Assembly: GCA_001600175.1 (NCBI GenBank)
Contig: BCJC01000005.1
Location: forward strand, 352,471 to 416,470
DNA: 64,000 nucleotides
Source: Erythrobasidium yunnanense
Taxonomy: Eukaryota; Basidiomycota; Cystobasidiomycetes; Erythrobasidiales; Erythrobasidiaceae
Direction: 5' to 3'
The translations under genes were made by a program, and so were the position numbers. Of this stretch, positions 1-11,563 are shown in pieces. The notes beneath the pieces were generated by a model. That model did no database searches. It saw only the letters and a list, made by a program, of their open reading frames with translations, and was not told the origin of the DNA. The first letter of the stretch is position 1. Every line of letters begins with the position of its first letter.

Positions 1-2401
1 GCATTGCTGCATCAGAAGAAACAAGAACAGTGAACTGAACGGCAAACGACTGATTACTCTGCCAGACAAGCACGTCAACCTCGTCACTCTTGACTTCACG
101 GAAGAAGAGAGGGAGATCTATAATTTCGTGGAAACAAAGTAGGCCGAAATCTTTTCGCGGAAATTGACTTGTAGCTGAAGCAATCTCGCTGCCAGATCTC
201 AACAGCGAATCAATCGCTATCTGAAGGAGGGCTCTCTCACTAAGAACTATGCCAGCAAGTCCTATTCCGCCATGCTAAAATTTACTGTGAGGCTAATAAC
301 GCTATGATCAGATATCCTTGTCATGCTGCTACGTCTCCGTCAGCTTTGCGGACATGCATCCCTTATCGCAGAAGATGTCATGAATGCAGCTTTCGAAGAT
401 CCCGAAGCCGAGAAGAAGGAAAAGCAACGCAAGCTCAACAACGCTATTGCTACTATGGGCAGAACGATAGTCTACCGACTCCAGGCCGAGAGGCTAGCTG
501 TTGCTGTAGAGCAAGCTAACAAAGCAAAGGACAAGAAGAAAGATGATGGCGACGAAGAGGAACAGGAAGTAGGTAAACTCCCGTTCTCGCATAGCCAGCT
601 GTGCTGAGTCACGGCGCGCAGGTTGCTGTGGAAGAGTGTCAGATCTGCTTCGACAACCTCAGCAACGGCATACCCTTGGTGACCAAGTGTGGCCATATCT
701 TTTGCTCTCCCTGTCTACACACCTTTATGACAGAAGTACAAGCACACGAATTGGCCGACGGCAGAGACGACGCAGTTGCGGGCGCGGATCCAAACAAGGA
801 GAAGGCGTGTCCTAGTAAGTTTACTTTCGACAAGCGGCTCTTTTTCTTCCTCGCTGACAACGCGCTTCATCCAGAATGTCGACAGATGATTACGCTCGGA
901 ACGTCCTTCCAGATGTCTCTCTTCGAGCCTGACGATGAAGAAGTCGCCAGAATTACCAAGCAAAAGTTTGTCCGAGGAAAAGACAATTACAATCAGGAGC
1001 TCAAGGAGTTATACGAGAGACAGGGCGCAAAGGCTGCCGAGAAGAAATCCAAAAAGAAGAAGTCGAAAAGTACAAAGACTATCACGCTCAGCTCAGATGA
1101 GGACGAGGACATGTCAGAGGAGAAGAAGCCAGAAGCACAGAAGAAGTCTAGCAAGAGCAAGAAGAGCAGAGCTGCAAAGAACAGAGTCATCGGCGACTCA
1201 GATGACGAAGGCTCAAACGCAGGCTTAGACAACGCGTACGATAGCGACGACAGCTTCATCGACGACTCAGGCATCGGCGGGCAGGGTATGAAGAAGGAGA
1301 GCAAAGGCAAGGGAAGAGCATCGCGTGAGGAGAGCGACGAGGATATCGAGAGCGCTGACTCGGAATCGGACTCGGATATCCTCGACGATGACGACCGAAT
1401 CATCAACAAGAACAATGCTAAGGCTGCTTTCAAAGCCATGGAAAACTCTCGCAAAGTCATTCCTTCCACCAAGCTCACGCACAATCTTAAACTGGTTACC
1501 GAAGCTCCTGTCGAGGACAAATTCATGATTGTCTCCCAATGGAGTGAGTCGGGCACTATGTAGAGGCTTCGAACATTGGCTAACATCGTGTACAGCTACT
1601 ATGCTCGATCTGACAGCTGCCCATCTCAAGGAGAAGAACATCAAATTCCTGCGTTTCCAAGGTAGGTTCGGTCGACTTCGGCTTTCAGCCCAATCTGACT
1701 TCCGATGCTTGCAGGTGACATGTCGAGAACTGCAAGAGACGATGCAGTCAAGAAGTTCAATACAAGCCCCAAGTACAAATGCCTATTGATGTCACTCAAA
1801 GCTGGAGGTACGGACTATCTTTCTCTTACCTCGAAGCAATACTGACATTGAAATCAATAGGTGTCGGTCTGACTCTCACTGGAGGCAATCGCGTCGTCTT
1901 TCTAGACCTTGCATGGAATCCGGCCACCGAGGTAACCCTCAATGCAAGGTTGAGATCGTCTCGTGCTGATTTTCCTTTTTGTGCGGCTTCAGCTTCAGGC
2001 AATGGATCGTCTCCATCGAATCTCGCAGAGAAAAGAGGTCTTTGTGTCGAGATTGGTCATCAGAAACAGTGTCGAGGGTGAGTGCCTTTATTCTCCTTAT
2101 CCTCCACCCTTAATCCAGTCTCTCGACCACACTCTGCTGTCGATGTCTTACAAACATGCGCTGAATCTTGTTATTGTGTACAGACCGTATTCTCGCACTG
2201 CAAGAACGCAAGCAAGGCCTTGCTGATGCCGCTCTGGGCGAGGGCAAGGGCGGCAAGATTGGCAAACTCTCAGTCAAGCAGCTGAAGCAACTATTTGGGA
2301 TGGTGTAAGGTTACATCAGGTGGCTTCGTTAATGAACCTGCTGACTTGCAATGCTCTCTAGTCCCATGAACCCTCCTCCAGGCGGTGCAGAAAACAACTA
2401 G
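1..2401 (+). CDS. RING-finger SNF2-family helicase (Rad5/Rad16-like), 3' part
   Basis: The gene enters from the left edge, so its N-terminus is missing. It encodes the rear half of an SNF2 ATPase with an inserted C3HC4 RING finger. The RING runs from about 635 to 890 (CQICFDNL, CGHIFCSPCL, then CPS and ECR across an intron). A long Lys/Ser/Asp-rich acidic linker follows. The second RecA-like lobe is spread over several exons from about 1500: motif V-type GGVGLTLTGGNRVV and motif VI-type AMDRLHRISQRKEV. Proteins of this class are nuclear DNA translocases, many acting as ubiquitin ligases in DNA repair or chromatin work. The last intron is about 2305-2361 and the reading frame ends in PPPGGAENN followed by TAG at 2399-2401. 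Domain order is seen; the exact subfamily is inferred. Confidence 0.85.
255..311 (+). other. Candidate GC-AG intron in the helicase gene
   Basis: The reading frame around the conserved helicase segment RYLKEGSLTKNYA and ILVMLLRLRQLCGHAS is kept only if a 57-nt intron beginning GCAAGT and ending CAG is removed. GCAAGT is the usual form of the rare GC-AG donor. No GT donor nearby restores the family-like sequence. Confidence 0.55.
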
Positions 2402-2709
2402 ACCCATTACTATCCATCAGCCGCGAAGGCAGCAGTCAAAGAACAAAGCAACTACAGATACGCAAGAAATCCTAACAAGAACAGATTAAGACAAGACATA
2501 CCCCATCGATCAAAGCCTCAAGCAGGATTAGAATGTAGAGAATCGATTTTCATCGCATGAAGAACATCAAGCAGTACAGCATCAGTCATTATCTCGTTCT
2601 TCGAATTTTCTGGATCTATCCGTCGTCCCCTTTTAACCTTTCCTTGCTATATGCTTTAGTAAAACACTACGTGCTATGCTACATTCTCCTTGAGTTTTGC
2701 TTGAATTGC

Positions 2710-5166
2710 CTATTTGCCTTTGGCAGGCTTCATTTTCCTGAGCTCTTCCTGAACAAGCTCATCTAACTGTTTCTGAGCTTCCGCTGATACCCTCGATTTA
2801 TCCCATTTGCGACACCTTGTCTCGATATGCAAGCCGAAACAGGAATCCGTAGTGTTTTGTGCGTGCAGCTGCATGATACGATGATGGCCTTTGCGGACCT
2901 GATTATCGTCATTACTTTCCTGCGTGAGATGGTACGGGTTGATATTGCGCCCAGAAAGGCCGATACCGCAATCCATCACATGACTAACATCCATCTTTGA
3001 GTTGATTGTGCCGTTGTGCGCCGCGAAAGAGAGCCGATGCATCGAGTATTTGACTCCATCTATCCTCTTCTGCCCATGTCCAAGCTCTTTCTTAGGTGAA
3101 ACGAAAGGGTGGAAGACTGGATCGTCTTCCGGCCATTCCGGACCATCTGGGTTCTTCAAGCCGCCAAGCTGCTTCTGCGATAGATGAGGATTCCAGCGGA
3201 GAAATTTGGGCGCTTTGAAGATGTCGGAGATAGCTTTTCTGATACGCGATGGGCACAGAAGCTCTACTCTTCCGCTCGAAGGACCTTTGCTGGTAGATCT
3301 GCGCTTTCTTCGCTGTCGTTTCCTAGGTTCGGACGTGCTTGAGGAATCGGAGTCTGACCCAGCATCGCTTTCGGCATATTCGATTGATAGATCCTTCTTC
3401 GGTGTTTCTTCGTCATCATCCTCCGCATAGTCGACTACGCGCGAAGCTTTGCGTTTGCGGGAAGACCTGCGAGAACTACGACTCAAATTCAGCCTGTGTC
3501 ATTTCACATTCTCGGGCTGAGCCTACCTTGACGCGCGCGACGATGGAGCAACATCGTACTGGGCACAGGTGGTGCCGACTGTGTTCTCGCGTGCTGCAGT
3601 ACTGATCGACCTGGGCAGATTGTCGTCAGTTTCACTGTACTGTCATCGATGCCCATTAGGCGAGGTCCTGACCTGCTTCGCGTTACTCGAGTTCCACACA
3701 GAGCTGGCTCGACCTCCAAAGCGCTTGGGATTTCGCTTGTGATTCTTCTAGTTGGGAGCGCCTTCTTGGGTCTGGCCTCTTTCGACGAGCTTGAGGTTGC
3801 AGAGAACTGAACTTCGCTTTGCTGCCTGGTGACGGCTTCAGGTGAGATAGATCTCGATGAAGCTTGCGCGACGGCATCGTCGTTGGGATCCGCACTCGCT
3901 GAGCGAGCTCTTCTGCGAGCTTTTCTGGCTTTACGAGGTGAAGTTGGCTGCGTAGTTGAGGGATTCTTCGATATATCCCTAGCTTGCGCTGTAGTAGTAT
4001 AGGAAGAAGGCGTACGTGTCCTGGAAGGACTAACAAACACTGGTCGGAGAGGATTTGTGAGGCTGATACCAGATCTTTTAGGTGCTGTCATAGAAGCTTC
4101 GAGGGGCGTAGTGGCACTATATGAGTGGGTTCAGTCTCACTTCGCTTCAGCGTACGTCTTAGAATTCTTACCTAGCATGGCTTAGCAGACTAGAGCGACC
4201 ACTATTTCTGACGGAGGCAGCTGTGCATGAGGAAGAGACAGCGACTACGCAGTCATCATCATTATCATCATGATCTTCGTCATCGGTCTCCTCCGCCTCG
4301 CTGTTTGCTGGTGTTCTTACGACAGGTGCGGCTCGCTTGCGGTGCGCAGGGGTAGGTCGTGTTGAGGGCTGCATCGGGACAGACTGTATAGCTTCCTTCG
4401 CAACACTTCTTACTGTCTTGCTCGGTAACGAAGACGATGGAGAAGAGCTAGCGCTTCTGGGAGACCTGCACGAATATGCTGTCACTGCTTGTAGCGGAGG
4501 CGTATTCTCGATATTGGCAGATGTTGGATGGATGGATGAAGTGGGCGTTGGTGTGCAGATGTTCTTGCTTGAGGAAGATACAGCGTCACTTGCGAAGTGC
4601 ACCGATTTAGGGGGAGTATTAGCAAGCGTGGCATGGTCATTCTGTCTAGTGGTCTTTTGTATTCTGTGTATGTATGACCGGTGTCAGCGATTCATTCTAC
4701 GTACATCCCAACGAATTAGCGACGTACAACGTGCGTGTAATCCTTTTCGGGACTTGAATGCTGACATATTGCGCTATTGGAAGGAGAATTTTCTGTTTAG
4801 TAGATCGCTGAGTATCTCCCTGCAAACAATCTGATTCTGGCGGAGGTGGTTCGAGAGGCGGAGAGGCCGACTTTGACATGCTAATATTGGGGATGAGTCC
4901 AGTCAGACCAGCTTTTGCTGCGTAGGTAAAGTAGAGCTCACCTTCGCGTGACCCGCACGCTTGCCATGGGTGGTTTTAGAGGGTTTGTGATCCTGATAGG
5001 CCAGAAACTTTGGTCAGATTCCTTACTGAGTGAGCGAAAGCCGCGAAGACGTACTTGATAGAGGCTGTCTTCTTGCATGATGAGGAGCTTTGATTAGGAC
5101 CAGCCTTGCAGACAGAAGCTGCTTGCTCTGCGTGCTTCGCGGAAGCGCTTCGACTTATGCGAGCCA
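2710..5166 (-). CDS. Disordered basic protein with HNH-like (His-Me finger) zinc loop at its C-terminus
   Basis: I do not recognise the full protein. Several minus-strand exons join in frame: start MARISRSAS at 5166, then exons near 4976-5025, 4697-4879, 4168-4640, about 3504-4110 and 2710-3481. The short intron 3482-3526 keeps the frame through an Arg/Ser-rich stretch (SSRSSRRSSRKRK). Most of the protein is Ser/Pro/Lys/Arg-rich low complexity with an acidic patch (EAEETDDEDHDDNDDD). The C-terminal about 150 residues are ordered and contain DVSHVMDCGIG, then NINPYHLTQESNDDNQ and RKGHH. This resembles the zinc-binding loop of His-Me finger endonucleases (VSH...NPxHL...N..R). The Cys usually found before NP is Asn here, so nuclease activity is doubtful. 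It converges with the helicase gene. A nuclear location is inferred from composition. Confidence 0.6.
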
Positions 5167-5726
5167 TGATATGAGGAGAAGTAAAGAAAGGATGAAGAGT
5201 TGAAAGGAAGAGAAGGAGACCACGAAGCTTCAAGCATCTCTAGCCAGGCATCGACGAACAAAAGATCAGCTTGCGGAATCTCAGCTTGCTCTCTTGCTCA
5301 AAAGGCTGGCGGTATAGATGCGCGAGAAGCTGAAGTTTCCATTGTCCATGAACGATCGCCATTGAGCGCTGTACACAACCGCCGTTTCTCATCGAGCTGT
5401 CAAGACCATGTTTGGCCGAGTTCTTTTGACGATGATGGACCTCGGACAAAAGGCAGGGCAAAGGCAGCGGCTTGCTACCGTCAATCTGCGTTGGTCGCTC
5501 GTGTTCATCGCATTCCTGCTGCTCGTCTGCTGCCTGTTATTCGATGTCTCGGGGATCTGGCTGGCACAAGCGAGAGCTGTGAAGTCGAGCGTCGCTGTTT
5601 CTGACGGACGAATGAAACGCACTCAACATGCATTTTCCGAGTTCATCTGCATCTATGACCACTGCCAACGAAGAATCTATCTGCTGCACCTATCTAGTGG
5701 ACTGAACGCTCAAGCGAGGTATAACA
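5167..5726. other. Gap between two minus-strand genes with one weak ORF
   Basis: No convincing gene. A plus-strand ORF at 5408-5734 would encode 108 residues with one hydrophobic segment (SLVFIAFLLLVCCLLFDVSG), but it has no homology I recognise and overlaps the 3' end of the hydrolase gene. The gap must hold the promoter of the gene to its left and the terminator of the hydrolase. Confidence 0.3.
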
Positions 5727-7773
5727 TTATCTAATCAGTGGTAGAATAACTCTGCTTGAGTACTGGCTGCCAAAGTGTACTGTATGCGTTCCTACGCTGT
5801 AGTCCGATGTATTCTTTCCTTCACTCAAGCCCGAAAGTTCAGGGAAAGGCTCATTGATACCGAAGATATCAAGTCGAATGCTTTCGCCCGCCTTGAAGAG
5901 GATGGACGCCTGCCAGATTCCAATCTCCAATGCTACCACATCTCCCGGTGTGATCTTCTCCTCTTTGTCGTGCGGATGGAACGGGTACTGAGGATGAATT
6001 GACTTGGATGCGTCAATGGCTCTGTGAGAAGCGCGAAGCTGGCCAACAGGTCCTAAGTTGAGCAAAAAGCCAGTTCTGTCCTCTGGCTTGACATCCTTGA
6101 TGCTCTTGCTCTCCCACCTGTCTTTCGGGAAAGGAATATTCGCCATCTCGTTACCGTCGGTGTCCAGCTTACGCAGGCGCACGTATATGCACATATCGTC
6201 GTGATCTTTGCAAGACATGTAGACCTGGAGTTTTGACATTCCAATCAAGCGAGTTTCCTGCTGGAATGTATGGACGAAAGATGCGCGAGCTAAGGGATCG
6301 GTGGAAGTGTAGTTGACAAGCTCCGATGTACTGGGCGTCTCCCCAAGTAGCTTGCCCTCTTTACCCAGATAGAAGGACTCGTATTGTGTTTCAGGCAGAG
6401 GATAGTCTGAATATTCGACGTTGCGAAGTGGTGCTTCGTCTCCGTATTGCAGCACGCTCATCCGGACTTTAGGAATAGAAGTCTCGAATCCGTTGTCCTT
6501 GCCCTTTAGGTATCGATCGAAGAACCTAAGAAGTTCGGTGTGATTCTCTGGGACCGACCACAGATCGTGCCATTCCTGATATGCTGACCAGCGCAGCCAT
6601 TTGTTGGGAGTATCGATCTCAAGCCAAGCACGGACAGAACCCATAGTATGCAGTCCAGAGTGATCGGAGCCGGAGATGAGTGAGGGGATCTTGATACGCG
6701 TCATGTCTGGCCTCTTCTGCTTCCAGTAGTCGTCCATAAGAGGATGTTCTGCGACTGTATACACAAGACGCGTGATCAATTGGAGCGCGGTCTCGAGCTC
6801 CTCTGGTCAAAGAGCGACCGAGACTTACACATCTTCTTGAACGATTCTACGCCTCCCTTGCCACGTAAGATCCATTCTATGATCATGTCAAAGTTTGACA
6901 TGTAGAAAATGCCTCCCCTGACCTGGTTAGCAGAACGGTCAGTACAGCCATCTTGTGACTAGCAAGCTTTGGTAAGCCCACGAATTGCTCACGAAAGAGA
7001 TCGCCACAGCCTCTGTGGATATACAACCATCAGTATCGGACAATAGGCGACTGACTTGGGGAGGGAAAGCCATACTCCCAAGGGGCGATAGCCTTAAGTG
7101 ACGGAGGTTGTTGCGCCGCTATGAAGTATTGCGAGATTGCGAGATGAGAGTTGCCAGCCATACCAACGCTGCCATTGCAGAAAGGCATCTTGGCGAGAAG
7201 CTCAATGACATCGTAGCCGTCCTGTGCGTCCGTTGGTCCCATGATCTCGATGTTACCTTCGCTATCACCAGTACCTCTTGTGTCGATGTTGACAACCGCA
7301 TAGCCCTCAGGACACCAAACAGCAGGATCTGGTTGAGGGGAATTTCCCTTGCTCAGCTGGAGAACCGGAACTCCTACAGGATTTTCGTATAGCTTACCAA
7401 GAGCCTCGAACTTCTCAAGTCCGCTCACTTCCTCGGCATTAACGCACGCTTTCCAGGTAACATGCGGGAGGAAGTGATGTCCATTGTAAGTCTTGCCGAA
7501 CGGCGACCACATCAACAAGGCAGGCACTTTCTCGGACGTGTTTGCAGGGCGGTAGATGTCGGCATAGAGGGTTGTGCCATCGCGTACGACAAATTTGACA
7601 TCGTATTCGACAAGTATATCCGAAGTCAGCGGACGGCCAGGGAGATCGTCCCATCCTTTAGCACGGTATCCAGCTTTCAGGACTTCTTGCTGACCAGTCC
7701 GTAGACCTTTGTAGCCATGATAACCGACTTGCGGGGCCTGGATAGGCTCGAACAGCAGTGGGATGGCAGTCAT
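5727..7773 (-). CDS. CocE/NonD-family hydrolase (X-Pro dipeptidyl-peptidase-like)
   Basis: This is an alpha/beta hydrolase of the CocE/NonD family, which cleaves esters or amides with a Ser-Asp-His triad. The N-terminal half (7030-7773) has the opening strand FVVRDGTTLYADIYRPA, then AVVNIDTRGTGDSEG, and the nucleophile elbow GMAGNSHLAISQ with the expected Ser. The second half (5727-6779) carries the lid and acid region (LISGSDHSGLHTMGS) and the jelly-roll C-terminal domain typical of X-Pro dipeptidyl peptidases, ending VILPLIR. At least two introns lie between about 6790 and 7060. No signal peptide is seen, so a cytosolic enzyme is likely. It is divergent from TF1 across 222 bp, which suggests co-regulation and a role in the cluster, perhaps releasing an acyl group. 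The substrate is unknown. Confidence 0.85.
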
Positions 7774-7995
7774 GTTTTGAGGAGTTGAAGAGGTGTGAGA
7801 TATTATGATAGATACTTAGGTGCGCAAAAGATGAAGGGTCTCCTATGCTGCTCTTGTATTCTGAGAGGGGAATATCGGACTTCAGCAATCAACCCACATC
7901 TCCCGGGCGGCCGGGGACGTTGGTGAAGGAACAATGTCAGGAGGCATTAGGGGACCTGATGCGGCCGTCGTTTGGATCTTTCCATCATATTGGAC
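7774..7995. promoter_or_regulatory. Divergent promoter between hydrolase and TF1
   Basis: This 222-bp gap separates two divergent starts. At 7902-7915 it holds the inverted repeat CCCGG-GCGG-CCGGG, a GC-rich element with CGG/CCG half-sites of the kind bound by Zn2Cys6 dimers. Binding by TF1 or TF2 is inference. Confidence 0.45.
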
Positions 7996-10900
7996 ATGTC
8001 AACCGCAATCTCCTCCGCGCCTGCAGGGGGCCAGAATCTCGAGGACTTGGACGCCAGTCGCCGTCAGCCGTCAACAGGGGAATCTGCCAACAATGCCAAT
8101 GCCGGTGCCAGTGCAGAGTCCAAGACGTATCCGTGCACTCATCCTGGATGTGTAGGTTCCAGAGTGTGCGCCGCAACGAGGTGGGCTGATTCGCAGTCTG
8201 AATCAACGATAGGGGAAGTCGTATAGTCGGCCAGAATACGTTACCCGACACGCTCTAAGCCATACCAATCCTGAAGGGCTATCGTGTCAGGTCAGTTACA
8301 GCTTCGTGAACGGAGACTCTGCTGCTGGCTCGTTGACTGAGTCGCAATCTGTCCCTAGACGTGCGGTAAACGATACACCCGGAAGGATGTCTTAACGCGA
8401 CACGAGAAGTCGCATCGAGCGAGCTCAAGCACACCTGGACCATCTAGCAAAGGCAAACTGAAGCTGGCCTGCGATCAGTGCAGAAAGGCCAAGGCGAAAT
8501 GTAGCGGGGTGAGTGTTGACGCATGGTAGCAGCAGAGAACATACTAACGAGGTATGCGTATGCAGACCGAGCCTTGCGAACGCTGCTCTCTTGGCAAAGC
8601 CAGCTGTACCTTCACCGACAGCAGAGCTGGCGTGTCTTTCCATCCTTATAAATCACCAACGCCTTCCACCTCGAGTCGTGCTGAAGGACATGTGAACTTC
8701 ATTGCGCCTGCCGGAACCAGCGACCTGGACATGCAAAACAACGAGCCTATCGTGTCTGCTGCTGCGGAAGCTCCCAGGGCCGAAGATCCATGGAAGCCAG
8801 CTTTGCAATTCGCGCAAGCTGATTACCTGTACAATGATGCCTTCGGCACCGATATGCAGATTGACCTCAACACGGTCTTTGGTGTAGACAGCAACGACTA
8901 TCTTCATGCATTCGGCGAGCAGTTTGGCGATCCCGGCAGCGGCTCCTCTGCGCCCGACTACAACACCTTGTGGCCAGCAGTATCTAGCTTCTTCCAAGAT
9001 GACTTGACCTGTGTCGGCTTGCCTTTGCCGGTAGAACAATCGACGCAGGCGGAACCAGCTAAAGCCAAAGAACCTTTCGTACCTCACGGACTTAGCAGTC
9101 GAGCTCCCTCTCCTGGCCATCCAGTAGAGGCAGATACTGACTGGCTCACTGCTTGGGACCCAAGAAAGGACGATACTGAAAACGGGACTTTGCCTCATGC
9201 GCGCTTGGAGGATGTGACAAGTAAGTGTCTGTTTTCAGTAGACTAGAGGAGGGTCACTAGCTTATGGAACCGCCGCAGTGCCTGCCAATCTCAACACCGA
9301 AGCCTATACTCGTTCGTATGTGATAGATGCTGTTCGACCGCTTTCGATGAGCGCTGACTAAAAGAATATGACTGTCAGTCCTATCCCCAAGTTGGACGAG
9401 AGCGATCGGATGGGCCTGCTAGAGCTCCTCACCTTTGCAGACTTCCGCATAGATACTTTCCACAGCCTCTACGTTCGGTTGACTCGGATACCACTTGGCG
9501 TATTGGATCATTTCCTGGCGTCTTACTTCAGCAATACACATACATATCTCCCTTGGTGCCATGTACCAACCTTCATACCTCGCAAGACAACTGGTTTCCT
9601 GATCGGTATGATGCTTGCTGTTGGAGCTCAGCACTCACCTCTACCCGGAGCAAAGGCTTTCTCTCATGTTCTTGGCGATGTCGTTCATCGAGCGCTGGGA
9701 AACATTGTCATCTCAAACAATGCCTTCACGCGAGACATACAGTTGTGGCAGGCTTGTATCGTCTGGAGTAGCTACAAGGCTTGCGGTGTACCCAAGTGAG
9801 ACGGCCTGTGTCCAATTTGATGGACAATAATACACACGCTGATGCATCTTCACAGATTGATGGAGTACGTAGAAGTATTCAGGAACAGCTTCGTCGTCCC
9901 GCTCGAGAAGATGCATGTTCTGGACGGGCTGTATCAGTTGCCAGACATAGTTCTAGACCACAACAAGCCTCTACAAGAACGCTGGCAAGCATGGGCCGCC
10001 TGGGAAAGTCGCAAAAGGACGGGATTTGCTGTTTTCGTGACCGACAGTGCGTACCTGGTATACACNGNCTNTNCACTNNAGCTGACCTNTATNNANNATA
10101 GCCGAACACACAAGCTTCTTTGATCGCCCCGGCCTCATCTCACCCAGCAGCCTGTGCTATGGCGTTCCGTGTCCCGATGCCGTTTGGGAGGCAGCAACTG
10201 CGGAAGAATGGCTCAACCAGGTAGCTCGCTACGGATACATTGTCACAGCAGCTCCATTCGCCAAAGAGGTTCTGCAATTTCGGGACCGGCCTTCTGAATT
10301 ACAGGAATTCACTAGTCATTCTGGGTTTGCAGGCGTCTTGATGTAAGCAACTTTTATCGTCTGCCACAGTAGCTGCTTAAATTCTTCTTGACAGGGTTCG
10401 CATGCTTCACAATGCTTTGTAGGTCATCGTTTGTTCCGCCCGTTCAAGGCGCAGGCTGGATGCAAGCAATGTTCCTTACCATTCCTACAGCTGGTATTCT
10501 CAACAGGCTGGAGAAATACCTCAGACTGCTAGGGAAGCTATCGATGGTAGCTTCCATCGAGCTCTCCTGGCCATCGGCGGCGGAGCCAATGAGTTCTGCA
10601 CCAGTGCCACTCCAACACCGCTGTCGCCAAGCTGGCGAGCTTTCGCTATCGTATGCAGCGTACCCCTTAGATTGACGCACGCTGACGCAAGTTAGCAGAG
10701 CTACCATTATGCTCTTATATCCCTGCGCGTTCCGACATCTACGCTGTTGACTCTGGCAGGTCGAGGCACTGAGAAGGTGGCTGCGAATGTGCAAGCTCAA
10801 CTCGCCGAGTGGATGCATCTGAACCCCGTCCTGGCCCGCTCCGTAGCTCTCCACGCTGGACAGATCATACGTCTGGTCCGTGAGACGACATCTGAGACCG

Positions 10901-11274
10901 GTGCTGAGGTGTGCACGCTGTTCCTCTCCGGTCTACTCCTATACGTTTATGCGAACAGCATACCCGAGAAAGCGGTCGACTTTTCCATTCATCTCGATTG
11001 CGCTTCACCATCGTAAGGCTTACAAACTATCAACGACTTAGTGAGAGTCGATTTGGCTGACTCTCCTTGCCGCAGAGCGCTAGAGATGGCATTTGTCCAG
11101 CAAGGAGGCAGTGCTATCTTAGGGTCAGATTTGATTTTGCAGGGATCTGCGAGCTCGTCTCTGGTTTTGGACTATGTTTCCGATCTATTGCAAAAGCGCC
11201 GGTGTTGGGACCTTCGATTGTCGTTCGTCAAGATTCTGCAACGCTTATCGGGGAATGGGCAGCAGCAGCAATAG
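7996..11274 (+). CDS. TF1: transcription factor with C2H2 and Zn2Cys6 DNA-binding domains
   Basis: A fungal regulator with about ten introns. The start MSTAISSAPAGG at 7996 is the first in-frame Met. Next comes a partial C2H2-like segment (TYPCTHPGC, TRHALSHTN) and a clear finger CQTCGKRYTRKDVLTRHEKSH across an intron at about 8290-8357. A Zn2Cys6 cluster follows, CDQCRKAKAKC plus CERCSLGKASC, split by an intron near 8510-8567. The rest (9260-11274) resembles the fungal-specific transcription factor domain, with PWCHVPTFIPRK and DIQLWQACIVWSSYK. The protein ends in a short Gln run. Exons join in frame through an intron with unresolved bases at 10066-10097. From about 9155 onward the gene is nearly duplicated at 44.5-46.7 kb. 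It probably regulates the neighbouring cluster (inference). Confidence 0.85.
10066..10097 (+). other. Eleven unresolved bases inside a TF1 intron
   Basis: Eleven single N calls are scattered through 32 bp rather than forming a gap. They fall in the intron between the TF1 exons ending FAVFVTD and starting EHTSFFDRPG. The inverted copy has defined bases here (about 45748-45777). Scattered ambiguity next to a close paralogue suggests reads from two copies or alleles were merged. Confidence 0.8.
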
Positions 11275-11563
11275 CAATAGTAAAGGGCATGGTAGCTGAT
11301 TTGCGATGTATGTTCCCGTTGGTGGCAATGAAAAATCAGAGACAGCCAGCATCCACGTTGAGCTTGCAATTATGCTGGCAGTTCTCAAATGCTAAGCCCG
11401 GCCGTCGCTTGTCTTTGCGGTTGCATGCTGTTGCTACTTGGTACGATGCGCTATTCTTGTATTGTGGTAGAGCATAACCAAGCATGCACAATACGATGAC
11501 GACAATGGTGATGAAAGTCTTGCATTGCTCCAAGATAGAAAGCTTCAATGTCTACCCACGCGA
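11275..11563. other. Convergent 3' ends of TF1 and the P450
   Basis: A 289-bp region between two convergent genes. I see no gene in it. It is also present in the inverted copy (about 44284-44550), so the duplication covers non-coding DNA too. Confidence 0.6.

Noticed and set aside
140-142. In-frame TAG as a break in the helicase gene
   Set aside because: It falls in an intron (GTAGGC...CCAG, about 138-197). Splicing gives ETKSQQRINRYLKEG, as expected for the family.
993-1586. Long minus-strand Ser/Leu-rich ORF
   Set aside because: It is the antisense shadow of the Lys/Asp/Ser-rich linker of the helicase.
5408-5734. Plus-strand membrane protein of 108 residues
   Set aside because: One hydrophobic stretch in random-looking sequence, no homology I know, and an overlap with the hydrolase 3' end.
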